Below, in pieces: positions 39,955 through 48,503 of a stretch of 50,586 nucleotides of DNA. Every line of letters starts with the position of its first letter. Position 1 is the stretch's first letter. A program made the position numbers and the translations under genes. The stretch lies in assembly GCA_043497085.1 (NCBI GenBank), contig JBIEKI010000024.1; one strand, 5' to 3'. Origin of the DNA: Thalassobacillus sp043497085 (GTDB lineage Bacteria; Bacillota; Bacilli; Bacillales; Halobacillaceae). Below the pieces are notes generated by a model. That model saw nothing but the letters and a program-made list of their open reading frames with translations. It had not been told where the DNA came from and did no database searches.

Positions 39955-41904
39955 CTATTTAACTTTCGCACCATTTTTCAAGGTTTGGTCAATGGAAGCC
40001 AAGGCCAGTTTGCCAGTTTCATCTTCACCAGCTAAAATCATGCCCTGGGAAAGCTCGCCGCGAAGTTTGACAGGCTTCAAGTTGGTAATACAAATTACTT
40101 TTTTACCTATCAGCTCTTCCGGTTTATAGTGTTCAGCGATACCGGATACCACCTGGCGTTTTTCATAACCTAAATCCAGTTGGATTCTCAGCAGCTTGTC
40201 GGCTTTTTCGATTTTATCAACCTGAGTAACCTCGGCTACACGAAAGTCCAGTTTCATGAAGTCGTCAATGGTAACTTCCTGCTGTTCTTCTTTCTTAGGC
40301 TCTGGTTTTGCAGGTGCAGGCTTTTTCATCATTTCTTTGATTGCTTGAATTTCGACTTCTGCATCCAGTCTAGGGAAAATAGGATCGTCTTTTTGAACCT
40401 TTGTCCCTGCAGGAATCATACCGATTTGACTCAAGCTGTCCCATTGCTTCAATTCCTCTTGTTCGATCCCCAGCTGCTTAAAGATTTTCTCCGGAGTCTG
40501 GGTCAAGAAAGGCTGCAACATAATCGCGATATGACGTAAGGATTCAGCGAGGTGTGCCATGACATTGCCAAGACGTTCTTTCTTGCTTTCATCCTTTGCC
40601 AGCACCCATGGCTGTGTTTCATCAATATATTTATTGGTGCGGCTGACAAACGTCCAAAGCTGGGAAAGAGCTACCGAAAACTCCATATTTTCCAGGTTCT
40701 CTTCTACTTGTGCTTTTGTTTCTTTCGCCAGCTGTTCCAGGTTTTCATCATACGGATCTTGCCCGGTTTGGAAGGCAGGTATTTCACCATCAAAGTATTT
40801 ACTGATCATAGCCACCGTACGATTCAACAAGTTCCCTAAATCATTGGCGAGGTCATAATTGGTACGTTCGACAAACCCTTCCGGTGTGAATACACCATCA
40901 GAACCGAATGGTACTTCACGAAGCAAGTAATAACGCAGTGCATCAAGACCATAGCGGTCAATCAGTTTGACCGGATCCACGACATTTCCTTTTGATTTGG
41001 ACATTTTACCGTCTTTCATCAAAATCCAGCCGTGAGCAAAGACCTTCTTTGGCAATGGCAAGTCTAAGGCCATCAGCATAATCGGCCAGTAAATGGTATG
41101 GAATCGTACAATTTCTTTTCCAACCAAATGAACGTCTGCCGGCCAATACTTTTGGTAGCGTTCATCCTGATCCGTACCATAACCAAGCGAAGTGATGTAA
41201 TTGCTGAGTGCATCAATCCATACATAAATGACATGCTTGGCATTACCAGGTACTTGGACACCCCAGTCAAATGTTGTACGAGAAACCGCTAAATCTTCTA
41301 ATCCTGGCTTAATAAAGTTATTAATCATTTCATTTTTGCGGCTTTCCGGCTGGATAAACTCTGGATTTTCTTCATAAAAAGCCAGCAGTTGATCGACATA
41401 CTTGCTCATCTTGAAGAAATAAGATTCTTCTTTGACCTTTTCTACCGCTCCCCCACAATCCGGGCATTTTCCATCATCTAATTGACGCTCGGTAAAAAAG
41501 GATTCACAAGGCGTGCAATACCAGCCTTCATACTGATCAAGGTAGATATCTCCCTTTTCAAGCAGGTGAGAGAAAATCTTTTCAACAATGTCTTTATGGC
41601 GATCTTGGGTGGTACGGATAAAATCATCATAAGAAATATCCAGCTTTCCCCAAAGATCCTTGATTCCAGTTACGATCTCATCTACATAGGCTTGAGGGGT
41701 CACGTCTTTCTCTTTCGCTTTACGCTGAATCTTTTGACCGTGTTCATCCGTTCCAGTCAAATACATGACGTCAAACCCTTGTAATCGTTTATATCTAGCC
41801 ATCGCATCCCCAGCTACAGTAGTGTAAGCGTGGCCGATATGCAGATTACCACTTGGATAGTAGATTGGTGTTGTAATATAAAAGGTGTTTTTTTCTTCAG
41901 GCAT
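39955..41904 (-). CDS. metS: Methionyl-tRNA synthetase
   Basis: Charges initiator and elongator tRNA-Met. The 649 residues show the class I HIGH motif (HIGHAYTT, about 22-29), a zinc knuckle CTPCESFF..CPDCGG (about 130-150), KMSKSKGN (about 297-304), the helical anticodon domain and a C-terminal dimerising tRNA-binding domain (about 545-649: DFRVAEVTQVDKIEKADKL). ATG at 41904 has GGAGGG six bases upstream. It diverges from abrB. A candidate promoter is at 42017-42046. I see no T-box or SAM riboswitch in the 5' region. Confidence 0.97.
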   Translation of the reverse strand: MPEEKNTFYITTPIYYPSGNLHIGHAYTTVAGDAMARYKRLQGFDVMYLTGTDEHGQKIQRKAKEKDVTPQAYVDEIVTGIKDLWGKLDISYDDFIRTTQDRHKDIVEKIFSHLLEKGDIYLDQYEGWYCTPCESFFTERQLDDGKCPDCGGAVEKVKEESYFFKMSKYVDQLLAFYEENPEFIQPESRKNEMINNFIKPGLEDLAVSRTTFDWGVQVPGNAKHVIYVWIDALSNYITSLGYGTDQDERYQKYWPADVHLVGKEIVRFHTIYWPIMLMALDLPLPKKVFAHGWILMKDGKMSKSKGNVVDPVKLIDRYGLDALRYYLLREVPFGSDGVFTPEGFVERTNYDLANDLGNLLNRTVAMISKYFDGEIPAFQTGQDPYDENLEQLAKETKAQVEENLENMEFSVALSQLWTFVSRTNKYIDETQPWVLAKDESKKERLGNVMAHLAESLRHIAIMLQPFLTQTPEKIFKQLGIEQEELKQWDSLSQIGMIPAGTKVQKDDPIFPRLDAEVEIQAIKEMMKKPAPAKPEPKKEEQQEVTIDDFMKLDFRVAEVTQVDKIEKADKLLRIQLDLGYEKRQVVSGIAEHYKPEELIGKKVICITNLKPVKLRGELSQGMILAGEDETGKLALASIDQTLKNGAKVK

Positions 41905-42016
41905 CCTTTTCCCTCCTCGACTATATTCGAAAGACTATGGTTAGTCTTCATTGAATAACTTTCCGTATCTCCTTATTGTATCGATTTATATAGAGGATTT
42001 CCATTCTTAACAACAA

Positions 42017-42046
42017 AATATACCGAAGAATACAATTTAGAGGCAA
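42017..42046 (-). promoter_or_regulatory. Possible metS SigA promoter
   Basis: Minus strand: TTGCCT (42041-42046), 18-bp spacer, TATATT (42017-42022). The leader would be about 105 nt. Confidence 0.45.
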
Positions 42047-42082
42047 AAAATTAAAAGTATCACCAACATTTTTTACTTTTTT

Positions 42083-42121
42083 TGTCGAAACACCCCCATA
42101 TACTGACAGAATTTTGTCGAA
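42083..42121. promoter_or_regulatory. Two upstream Spo0A boxes in the abrB-metS gap
   Basis: TGTCGAA at 42083-42089 and again at 42115-42121, both perfect 0A-box matches in the same orientation and 32 bp apart (about three helical turns). They lie 35-75 bp upstream of the candidate metS promoter and about 200 bp upstream of the abrB promoter. Confidence 0.6.
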
Positions 42122-42302
42122 TGCTATTGGCGGAAACCTGGTTAAGTTTTTGTGGTAATTGTAATATTTTTTCAAAAATGTTACATAATTCAATTCTTTG
42201 ATATCCGAAGAATCCCAATATGGATTAATACATTAGTTAATAAATACTACATGTAGTATCCTTGATAGTTTGATGTAATTGGTAAATTGGAAAATTAAAG
42301 AA

Positions 42303-42331
42303 TTGACATAGCTGGGAAAGGTTGGTACTAT
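42303..42331 (+). promoter_or_regulatory. abrB SigA promoter
   Basis: Plus strand: TTGACA (42303-42308), 17-bp spacer, TACTAT (42326-42331). Confidence 0.85.
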
Positions 42332-42344
42332 AACCTTAGACAGA

Positions 42345-42361
42345 TGTCGAAATCTGGCGAA
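42345..42361 (+). promoter_or_regulatory. Tandem Spo0A boxes downstream of the abrB promoter
   Basis: TGTCGAA (42345-42351) and TGGCGAA (42355-42361), one helical turn apart and just after the expected start of transcription. The same arrangement is used by Spo0A~P to repress abrB in B. subtilis. Confidence 0.85.
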
Positions 42362-42388
42362 AATTTTTGATTGAGGGGAGAAACAAAA

Positions 42389-42664
42389 ATGAAATCTACT
42401 GGTATTGTAAGAAAAGTTGATGAACTTGGACGCGTGGTTATTCCGATTGAGCTTCGTCGCACATTAGGAATAAACGAGAAAGACGCATTGGAAATCTATG
42501 TTGATGACGATCGTATCGTACTTAAGAAATACAAGCCAAACATGACTTGTCATGTTACTGGTGAGGTATCCGAGGACAATCTTTCCCTCGCGAATGGCAA
42601 ACTGGTTCTAAGCCGTGAAGGTGCGAACAAACTGATGAAAGAAATTCAAGACAGCATGAAATAA
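42389..42664 (+). CDS. abrB: Transition-state regulator AbrB
   Basis: Global repressor of stationary-phase genes. The 91 residues have the swapped-hairpin DNA-binding domain at 1-50 (MKSTGIVRKVDELGRVVIPI) and the C-terminal oligomerisation domain ending LMKEIQDSMK. It contains a single Cys (MTCHVTG), as in B. subtilis AbrB. ATG at 42389 has GAGGGGAG eight bases upstream. It is the only protein gene here on the plus strand, as in B. subtilis, with a Spo0A-repressed promoter and its own terminators. The AT-rich spoVG promoter in this window is a likely target. Confidence 0.97.
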   Translation: MKSTGIVRKVDELGRVVIPIELRRTLGINEKDALEIYVDDDRIVLKKYKPNMTCHVTGEVSEDNLSLANGKLVLSREGANKLMKEIQDSMK

Positions 42665-42672
42665 AAAAGAAA

Positions 42673-42746
42673 GAGACCTACACAAAAAGAGAAAGGTCTC
42701 GACAAAAAAGCACGGACTGAACCGACTGGCAGCCCGTGCTTTTTTA
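42673..42746 (+). terminator. abrB terminators (second shared with rsmI)
   Basis: First a weak hairpin GAGACC/GGTCTC (42673-42700). Then a 12-bp stem AAAAAAGCACGG/CCGTGCTTTTTT (42704-42746) with T runs on both strands, which can end abrB and, on the minus strand, rsmI. Confidence 0.8.
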
Positions 42747-42784
42747 TATTTCATATAGCCAGGGAAACTCCAATAATACACAGA

Positions 42785-43654
42785 CTAATCCCCTACATGA
42801 TAGGCCTGGTATACTTCACGCTTAGGAAGCTTACGCTCACTGGCTACTTGCTTTATCGCTTGTTTACTGGAATAATCTTCTTTGATGTAATGTTCGACAT
42901 GCTCGATTACGGATAAACTGCTCCACCATAAATTATGTTCCGCTACTTCTTCTTTGTTCCCTTCTACTACAATACAAAATTCTCCCCTGAGCTCATTATT
43001 CTCCGCCCACTCCATCGCTTCGTCTAAACTGCCACGCACATATTCTTCATAGCGTTTCGTCAACTCTCTGGACAAGGCAACCCTTCGATTTCCAAACACA
43101 CCCTGCAGTGCTTTCAATGTTTCTTTCAAACGGTGGGGTGATTCATAAAACACCATTGTGGAGCGAAATCCCTTTATAGCTTCCAATTCTTGATCCCTAT
43201 CTTTTTTCTTCCTTGGAAGAAAGCCATAAAAGTGAAAATGTTCCGTTTCCAAACCGGAACCGATCAACGCGCATAAAGCAGCGTTCGCTCCTGGAAGTAC
43301 AACGACAGGGAGGTGGCGAAGAATTGCGGCTTGAATAAGATCATATCCCGGATCAGAAATTCCAGGCATACCCGCATCGCTTACTACGGCAAGGTCCTGG
43401 CCATTTTCCAAGACATCCATCAACTCGTTTTCCCTGACATGTTTATTATGCTCATGGTAACTGATTAAAGGAGTATGGATATCAAAATGGCTTAACAATT
43501 TTTTTGTATTACGAGTATCTTCTGCCGCAATTTTAGCAGCCTCTGTTAAAATGCGGACAGCTCGGAATGTCATGTCCTCAAGATTACCAATCGGGGTTGG
43601 TACAATATATAGGGTGCCATATTCAGACGTTTGAAAACTTTTTTGTATATCCAT
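42785..43654 (-). CDS. rsmI: 16S rRNA 2'-O-ribose methyltransferase RsmI
   Basis: Methylates the ribose of C1402 in 16S rRNA. The 289 residues are a tetrapyrrole-methylase-type fold: YIVPTPIGNLEDMTFRAV near the N-terminus, SYHEHN, and the SAM loop VSDAGMPGISDPG. ATG at 43654 directly follows the yazA stop (TAAATG) and has GAGGGAG upstream. It is last in yabB-yazA-rsmI, a small RNA-modification operon, and ends at a terminator shared with convergent abrB. Confidence 0.95.
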   Translation of the reverse strand: MDIQKSFQTSEYGTLYIVPTPIGNLEDMTFRAVRILTEAAKIAAEDTRNTKKLLSHFDIHTPLISYHEHNKHVRENELMDVLENGQDLAVVSDAGMPGISDPGYDLIQAAILRHLPVVVLPGANAALCALIGSGLETEHFHFYGFLPRKKKDRDQELEAIKGFRSTMVFYESPHRLKETLKALQGVFGNRRVALSRELTKRYEEYVRGSLDEAMEWAENNELRGEFCIVVEGNKEEVAEHNLWWSSLSVIEHVEHYIKEDYSSKQAIKQVASERKLPKREVYQAYHVGD

Positions 43655-43918
43655 TTATACTCCCTCATTTTTTAAAGCAATCAATGCTTCTTTTTTGGAA
43701 CGGCTCCATTGTTTGATTTGAAACTCCCTTTGCATCGCCGCGGTTTTCGTATTAAACCTTTCATGAAATACTAACTCGAAAGGGCCGCGTCCTCTGGTGT
43801 ACTTAGCTCCTTTACCGCTTTCATGCTTAGCCAGACGCTGATACAAATCATTAGTGTACCCCGTATATAGGGTGCCGTCTTTACATTTCAATATATAAAC
43901 AAAATGATCACTTGCCAT
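43655..43918 (-). CDS. yazA: GIY-YIG domain protein YazA
   Basis: An 87-residue single-domain GIY-YIG nuclease-fold protein of the UPF0213 type: FVYILKCKDGTLYTGYTNDL, with the catalytic Arg in YQRLAKH and Glu near FELVFHERF. It may cleave DNA or RNA, but its job is unknown. ATG at 43918 has AAGGAAG seven bases upstream. It overlaps the end of yabB by 11 bp and abuts rsmI, so all three are coupled. Confidence 0.92.
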   Translation of the reverse strand: MASDHFVYILKCKDGTLYTGYTNDLYQRLAKHESGKGAKYTRGRGPFELVFHERFNTKTAAMQREFQIKQWSRSKKEALIALKNEGV

Positions 43919-44651
43919 AGATGATCTTCCTTAGTTCATCCGTATATTTTCCTTCATCGGTAAAGGCATAAAGAGGCGGGAGGATTTTCAAATCGGCATT
44001 GCCATCTCTGATCCCTTCCACTAACAGGACGTTAGCTTCCCTTCCCATTTTGGGATATACCAGCCGGAGCCGCTTCGGTTCAATCCGGTACTTCCGGAAA
44101 AGGGTCAATATATCTGCCATCCGTCCGGGTCGATGCACCATGGATACTTTCCCCCCAGAACGAACCAGTTGACTGCAGGAGCGGACGACATCTTCAAGGG
44201 AACAATATATCTCATGACGGGCAATCGTCAAATAATCATTCAAATTCTGCTCTTTTTTTCTTGGTGTAGGGAAATAAGGAGGATTACAGGTGACTAAATC
44301 AAATTTATTGTTGCCATAGCGGGCAGGCATATCTTTTAAATCTCCATGAATCATTTCTAATTGTTCGTTCAATTGGTTCAGTTCTACATTACGCACCGCC
44401 ATGTCATATAATCGTTCCTGAATCTCTACACCTGTGATGGAAGCTTTGGAACGGCGGGACAGCAATAATGGAATTACGCCATTCCCCGTACATAAATCAA
44501 TGATTTTCCCCTTCTTGATTGGGACATAGGTGAAGTCAGCGAGCAAAACCGCATCCATGGAAAAGGCAAACGCAGTCGGGCTTTGGATGATTTGCATCGT
44601 CTCATCCGCTAATAAATCATCGATCCGTTCATCATCTTTCAATTCAACCAT
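43908..44651 (-). CDS. yabB: SAM-dependent methyltransferase YabB (TrmN6-like)
   Basis: A 247-residue Rossmann methyltransferase with the SAM loop IIDLCTGNGVIPLLLS and an adenine-N6 type catalytic NPPYF. Related proteins (E. coli YfiC/TrmN6) methylate A37 of tRNA-Val; that activity is inferred here. ATG at 44651 has AAAGGA upstream. A terminator (44758-44793) precedes it, so it heads its own unit, but I found no strong promoter. Confidence 0.9.
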   Translation of the reverse strand: MVELKDDERIDDLLADETMQIIQSPTAFAFSMDAVLLADFTYVPIKKGKIIDLCTGNGVIPLLLSRRSKASITGVEIQERLYDMAVRNVELNQLNEQLEMIHGDLKDMPARYGNNKFDLVTCNPPYFPTPRKKEQNLNDYLTIARHEIYCSLEDVVRSCSQLVRSGGKVSMVHRPGRMADILTLFRKYRIEPKRLRLVYPKMGREANVLLVEGIRDGNADLKILPPLYAFTDEGKYTDELRKIIYGK

Positions 44652-44757
44652 TTTCTTCTATTCCTTTCTTACTCATATCTATTTTAGACTCAGTTATCTT
44701 TTAATGTTGATATTTATCGGTTTGCTGCTAAAAAAACAACTTTTCAAAACAACTATT

Positions 44758-44793
44758 ATAAAAAGAAAGCCTCTCCTTATGGCAAGGAAAGGC
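44758..44793 (-). terminator. yabA operon terminator
   Basis: 10-bp stem GCCTTTCCTT/AAGGAGAGGC (one G-U), 5-nt loop, TTTCTTTTT on the minus strand. Confidence 0.8.
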
Positions 44794-44802
44794 GGTGTTC
44801 TG

Positions 44803-45156
44803 TTATTTTTTCTTGTTTAGGAAAGATAGACAGAACAAACAATCTTCATCTCTTGGACTACCAAAATGTAAGTTGCAAATATGGAAACCTTCTTCATAAA
44901 GCCGGGCAAGGTTATCATAACCTTCCCCTACATAAGAGTCCTTGGAATGACTCTTTTCCTTCGATGTCTTTTGCTGGGCAGGTGCTGCTGCTTCCCGATC
45001 CAGCCGTTTCCTTAAATGGTGATTCTCCAGGGATAAATGCTGGTTTTCCTCTAAGAGGTGAGCCAACTGTGTTTTCAAATCACCTAATTGCTGATAAAGC
45101 TCTCCAATTTGTGATTCTAAATGGGATACTTGTTCAAAAATTTCTTTCTTGTTCAC
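44803..45156 (-). CDS. yabA: Replication-initiation control protein YabA
   Basis: Binds DnaA and the sliding clamp to prevent over-initiation. The 117 residues have an N-terminal leucine-zipper coiled coil (about 1-58), a variable Lys/Ser-rich linker and a C-terminal zinc domain (GYDNLARLYEEGFHICNLHF, then CLFC). The start is GTG at 45156, matching the family start (VNKKEIFEQV). Longer in-frame ATGs lie inside ricT and are rejected. It is the last gene of the yaaO-to-yabA run, beside the clamp-loader gene holB. Confidence 0.93.
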   Translation of the reverse strand: MNKKEIFEQVSHLESQIGELYQQLGDLKTQLAHLLEENQHLSLENHHLRKRLDREAAAPAQQKTSKEKSHSKDSYVGEGYDNLARLYEEGFHICNLHFGSPRDEDCLFCLSFLNKKK

Positions 45157-45172
45157 GCTTCCTTCCACCCCG

Positions 45173-46000
45173 TCATTCTGTGGCTTGGGTTGAAACGGCT
45201 CCTTCATCAATCAAATCCTGCAACGTATATTCCAGGGTACGTTCAAGTTCAGGAAATTCAATTTGAACAAGACGTTCCAGCATATTGATTCCAACTACTT
45301 TTCCTTTACCCATAGAAGTGGTAATCCGCTGACCAAGGTCAGGGAGTTCACGTTTAGCTGCTTCATAGTCATCATTTTCATATTTTAAGCAGCACATCAA
45401 ACGCCCACATAATCCGGATATTTTTGCCGGGTTCAGCGAAAGGTTCTGATCCTTTGCCATTTTGATAGATACTGGTTCAAAATCACCAAGGAATGTGGAA
45501 CAGCATAACATCCGTCCGCAAGGTCCGATGCCTCCAAGCAATTTTGCTTCATCCCGGACACCGATCTGGCGCAGCTCGATTCTGGTCTTAAATACGGAAG
45601 CCAAATCCTTTACCAGGGTCCGGAAGTCGACCCGGCCGTCTGCAGTGAAGTAAAATATCACCTTGTTACGGTCAAATGTATATTCCACATCCACAAGCTT
45701 CATATCAAGCTTATGGTCTTTAATTTTCGCTTCACAGACAGTATAGGCTTCTTTTGCATTTTCCTTATTCTCAGTCACCGTCAATTTATCTTTTTCATCT
45801 GCGATCCGGATGACTTTTTTCAAAGGCAATACAATATCTTCCTCATCAACCTGCCTGTTAGCAATGACGACTTTACCGAATTCAATACCGCGGACTGTTT
45901 CCACGATTACATAATCATCGGTTGTCATCTTAATGTTCCTTGGGTCAAAATAATATATTTTACCCGCTTGCTTAAAGCGGACGCCTATCACTTCGATCAA
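45173..46000 (-). CDS. ricT: RicT (YaaT), RNase Y-associated Fe-S protein
   Basis: With RicA and RicF it forms the Y-complex that steers RNase Y maturation of mRNAs and supports Spo0A phosphorylation, biofilm and competence. The 275-residue PSP1-domain protein is very well conserved: GGIGPCGRMLCCSTFLGDFE and GLCGRLMCCL supply the cysteines. The start is TTG at 46000, with GAGGTG seven bases upstream. It begins 6 bp after holB. Confidence 0.95.
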   Translation of the reverse strand: MIEVIGVRFKQAGKIYYFDPRNIKMTTDDYVIVETVRGIEFGKVVIANRQVDEEDIVLPLKKVIRIADEKDKLTVTENKENAKEAYTVCEAKIKDHKLDMKLVDVEYTFDRNKVIFYFTADGRVDFRTLVKDLASVFKTRIELRQIGVRDEAKLLGGIGPCGRMLCCSTFLGDFEPVSIKMAKDQNLSLNPAKISGLCGRLMCCLKYENDDYEAAKRELPDLGQRITTSMGKGKVVGINMLERLVQIEFPELERTLEYTLQDLIDEGAVSTQATE

Positions 46001-46006
46001 TTATGA

Positions 46007-46993
46007 TCACCTCTTCAAGTGAAGTGTAAGTTGTTCCATCACAAGTGTAGGATGGACATTCTGATTTATCTTCCGCTTCGCCTCAAGGATCGATGATAAG
46101 CCTCTTACCGCGCTTTCGCGAGACCAGGACATGGACATTTGCTCCATCCTATCTCTTTCTTGTGAGTAAATGATGGCCTCTTCTCTTTCCAACTCGTGAT
46201 TGATCAAGTCTTTAAACCAGAACATCAACAAGTCTAAACCGCGTTGAAGCTGTTCTCTTTCCTTAAAATGAGGCATCCACTGATGATTGATAAATAAAAG
46301 CGCTTCATTGGGTTTATTGTTCAGCACTTCTATTAATTGTATCACTAATTTTCGTGCATTAGCAAACCAATCATCGGCGTTAATTTCTAATGCTTCTGAT
46401 AAATTGTTAGTCATTTGAGAGAGTAACTTCGCAGTAGATTCACTTACACCTTCACCGGTAAGTTTTTCTTCGACATTTTGAGCGTTGAGGGGCTGGAATG
46501 CCATCAATTGACACCGGGAACGAATTGTATCAAGAATCGCATGACTGTTTTCAGTCAGCAGCATGGCAGTCGTTTGTTTACTGGGCTCCTCTAAAAATTT
46601 AAGCAGCCGATTTGCAGCGTTGACCGTCATTTTATCTGCACTTTCAACAATATACACTTTTTGATTCGATTCAAGGCCCGTATAAGTGAATTCTTTTTGG
46701 AGGTGAAGAATTTGATCTTTTTTTATCGACTGCCCATCCGGCTTAATCCAATGGACATCAGGATGGTTTCCAGATTCAATTCTTTTACATGCATTGCATT
46801 GATGACATGGCTCTGCTCCTTCTCGGTTTGAACAAAAAATCGCTTTCGTAAATAACAGGCTTATCTCTCTTTTTCCAGTCCCTTGTGAACCCTGAAAAAG
46901 ATAGGCATGTGAAATACGGTTCTTTTTAAAACTATTGATCAGCATTTTACTGACCAGGGGCTGGATCTGTTTCATGTCTTCCCATGTATGCAT
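46007..46993 (-). CDS. holB: DNA polymerase III subunit delta' (clamp loader)
   Basis: Part of the clamp loader. The 328 residues show an AAA+ domain with Walker A GSQGTGKRE (about 35-43) and a zinc module with cysteines in FCSNREGAEPCHQCNACKR, then the collar domain. ATG at 46993 has GGACGGA upstream. It lies between yaaR and ricT with gaps of 13 and 6 bp. Confidence 0.94.
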   Translation of the reverse strand: MHTWEDMKQIQPLVSKMLINSFKKNRISHAYLFQGSQGTGKREISLLFTKAIFCSNREGAEPCHQCNACKRIESGNHPDVHWIKPDGQSIKKDQILHLQKEFTYTGLESNQKVYIVESADKMTVNAANRLLKFLEEPSKQTTAMLLTENSHAILDTIRSRCQLMAFQPLNAQNVEEKLTGEGVSESTAKLLSQMTNNLSEALEINADDWFANARKLVIQLIEVLNNKPNEALLFINHQWMPHFKEREQLQRGLDLLMFWFKDLINHELEREEAIIYSQERDRMEQMSMSWSRESAVRGLSSILEAKRKINQNVHPTLVMEQLTLHLKR

Positions 46994-47006
46994 AATGATT
47001 CCGTCC

Positions 47007-47447
47007 TTAAGTATACAAATTGATTAATAAACCCTTGATTTCCCCCACAATCCCTAAGATGTCAATCGACCTTTTTTCTTGATCGACCACTGTATCCGTC
47101 AATTCTTTCAGCTTCTCATCGATTGAGTCGATAGTGGTAAGTTTCCGGGGTTGTCCATCCATATTCCTGCTGTGTGAATGCTTCAGGTTCATCCCGTGCT
47201 GGACAGATTCTTGAAGAAAGTCTTTGATCATTCGCTTATATTTTGCTAAATCCCGAAAGGAACGATGTCGGGCGACACGTTCCCCTTGTGCAGTGATATC
47301 TTTTATTAATTTTCCCAACTCCTGCTCTTTTAACTTTTGGTTTTGGGACTGCACGAGTGCATCAAATTCCTTCCGTCCTTTTACATTAGTGGAAGAGGGT
47401 TTCTGCGCGGCATCTACTTGTGCCCGGGTATCCTGGCTGATTTTCAT
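47007..47447 (-). CDS. yaaR: YaaR family protein (DUF327)
   Basis: A 146-residue, mostly helical protein of unknown function, conserved at this place in Bacillales. It has a charged N-terminus, the core MIKDFLQESVQHGMNLKHSH, and a C-terminal KLTTIDSIDEKL..GEIKGLLINLY. No catalytic motif is visible. The ribosome-binding site is modest (AAGGGG). Confidence 0.88.
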   Translation of the reverse strand: MKISQDTRAQVDAAQKPSSTNVKGRKEFDALVQSQNQKLKEQELGKLIKDITAQGERVARHRSFRDLAKYKRMIKDFLQESVQHGMNLKHSHSRNMDGQPRKLTTIDSIDEKLKELTDTVVDQEKRSIDILGIVGEIKGLLINLYT

Positions 47448-47467
47448 TATGATAAAACCCCTTTACA

Positions 47468-47797
47468 CTAAAATTGGAAGTAAGATTCAACTGGTAATAT
47501 AAACACGGTAGCACCACCGACTTCCACTTTCACTGGTTTAGGTATATAGGAATCTGCATTCCCACCCATTGGAGAAATCGGTGCTACCATCTGTTCCCTT
47601 TGACTGCAATTATCTTTAATAATTTCCAAAGCCTCATCGACAGACTCATCATCGCACCCGATCATTAATGTTGTATTTCCAGCTTTCAGGAACCCACCGG
47701 TTGTAGCTAGTTTTGTCGACTGAAAATTATTCTCTGCTAATGCATCTGTCAGACGACTACTGTCTTTATCTTGAATAACCGCAATGATCATTTTCAT
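47468..47797 (-). CDS. darA: Cyclic di-AMP receptor DarA (YaaQ)
   Basis: A PII-like trimer that binds c-di-AMP; downstream targets are still being worked out. The 109 residues contain LATTGGFLKAGNTTLMIG and PISPMGGNADSYIPKPVKVE, the two regions that form the ligand site. ATG at 47797 has GGAGG ten bases upstream. It sits between tmk and yaaR. Confidence 0.95.
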   Translation of the reverse strand: MKMIIAVIQDKDSSRLTDALAENNFQSTKLATTGGFLKAGNTTLMIGCDDESVDEALEIIKDNCSQREQMVAPISPMGGNADSYIPKPVKVEVGGATVFILPVESYFQF

Positions 47798-47841
47798 AAC
47801 GTTGCAGCCTCCTGTTTCCTTTTTTTACATTATACCAAATA

Positions 47842-48486
47842 TCACCTGTCCCCATTACTGTTTGGCAAATAAGAGTGCAGTTTTGCTAAGACATCCTTTT
47901 GCACAGTTTCGAATGACTGAGAGGCATCGATGACATGGATGCGCTCCGGGAACTTCCTGATCAATATTTGATAAGCTTCATAAACGCTTTGGTGGAAATC
48001 CAGATTCTCCAAATCAAGCCGGTTCTGCTCTCTCCCCTTATTAGCAGCTATTCTCTGAAGGCCTTCTTCCGGTGAAATATCAAAGAATAATGTAACATCA
48101 GGCATGCAATTTTCAATGGCAAATTGGTTAATTTGGAATACTTCTTCTATGCCAAGTCCCCGGGCATGACCTTGATAAGCCAGACTGCTATCGACAAAAC
48201 GGTCGCATAGAACAATCTTGCCTTGTTTAAGAGCAGGTAATACTTTCTCGACCAGATGCTGTCGTCGTGCTGCAGCATACAGTAAAGCTTCTGTTCGCCC
48301 GTCCATAGCCGTATGTGCTGGATCTAAAATGATCTGGCGAATTTTTTCTGCAATTTCTATTCCTCCTGGCTCCCTGGTGGCCAGTACATCATATCCTTTT
48401 TGGTGTAATTCCTTGGAGAGCGCCTGAAGTACCGAAGTCTTCCCGGCACCTTCTCCGCCCTCAAACGTAATAAATAATCCTTTCAC
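47842..48486 (-). CDS. tmk: Thymidylate kinase
   Basis: Phosphorylates dTMP to dTDP. The 214 residues have the P-loop FEGGEGAGKTS, the TREPGG loop, DRFVDSSLAYQG and a LID region. GTG at 48486 has GGAG seven bases upstream and gives a protein of the usual length; an ATG two codons earlier sits right against the site. It begins 17 bp after yaaO. Confidence 0.95.
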   Translation of the reverse strand: MKGLFITFEGGEGAGKTSVLQALSKELHQKGYDVLATREPGGIEIAEKIRQIILDPAHTAMDGRTEALLYAAARRQHLVEKVLPALKQGKIVLCDRFVDSSLAYQGHARGLGIEEVFQINQFAIENCMPDVTLFFDISPEEGLQRIAANKGREQNRLDLENLDFHQSVYEAYQILIRKFPERIHVIDASQSFETVQKDVLAKLHSYLPNSNGDR

Positions 48487-48503
48487 ACTCATTCTCCTCA
48501 AAT

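Noticed and set aside
41905..42082. T-box or SAM riboswitch for metS
   Set aside because: No T-box core sequence and no SAM-type multi-helix pattern that I can pair by eye.
41948..42193. Possible 81-residue protein upstream of metS
   Set aside because: Low-complexity composition, no ribosome-binding site, and it covers the metS promoter candidate and a Spo0A box.
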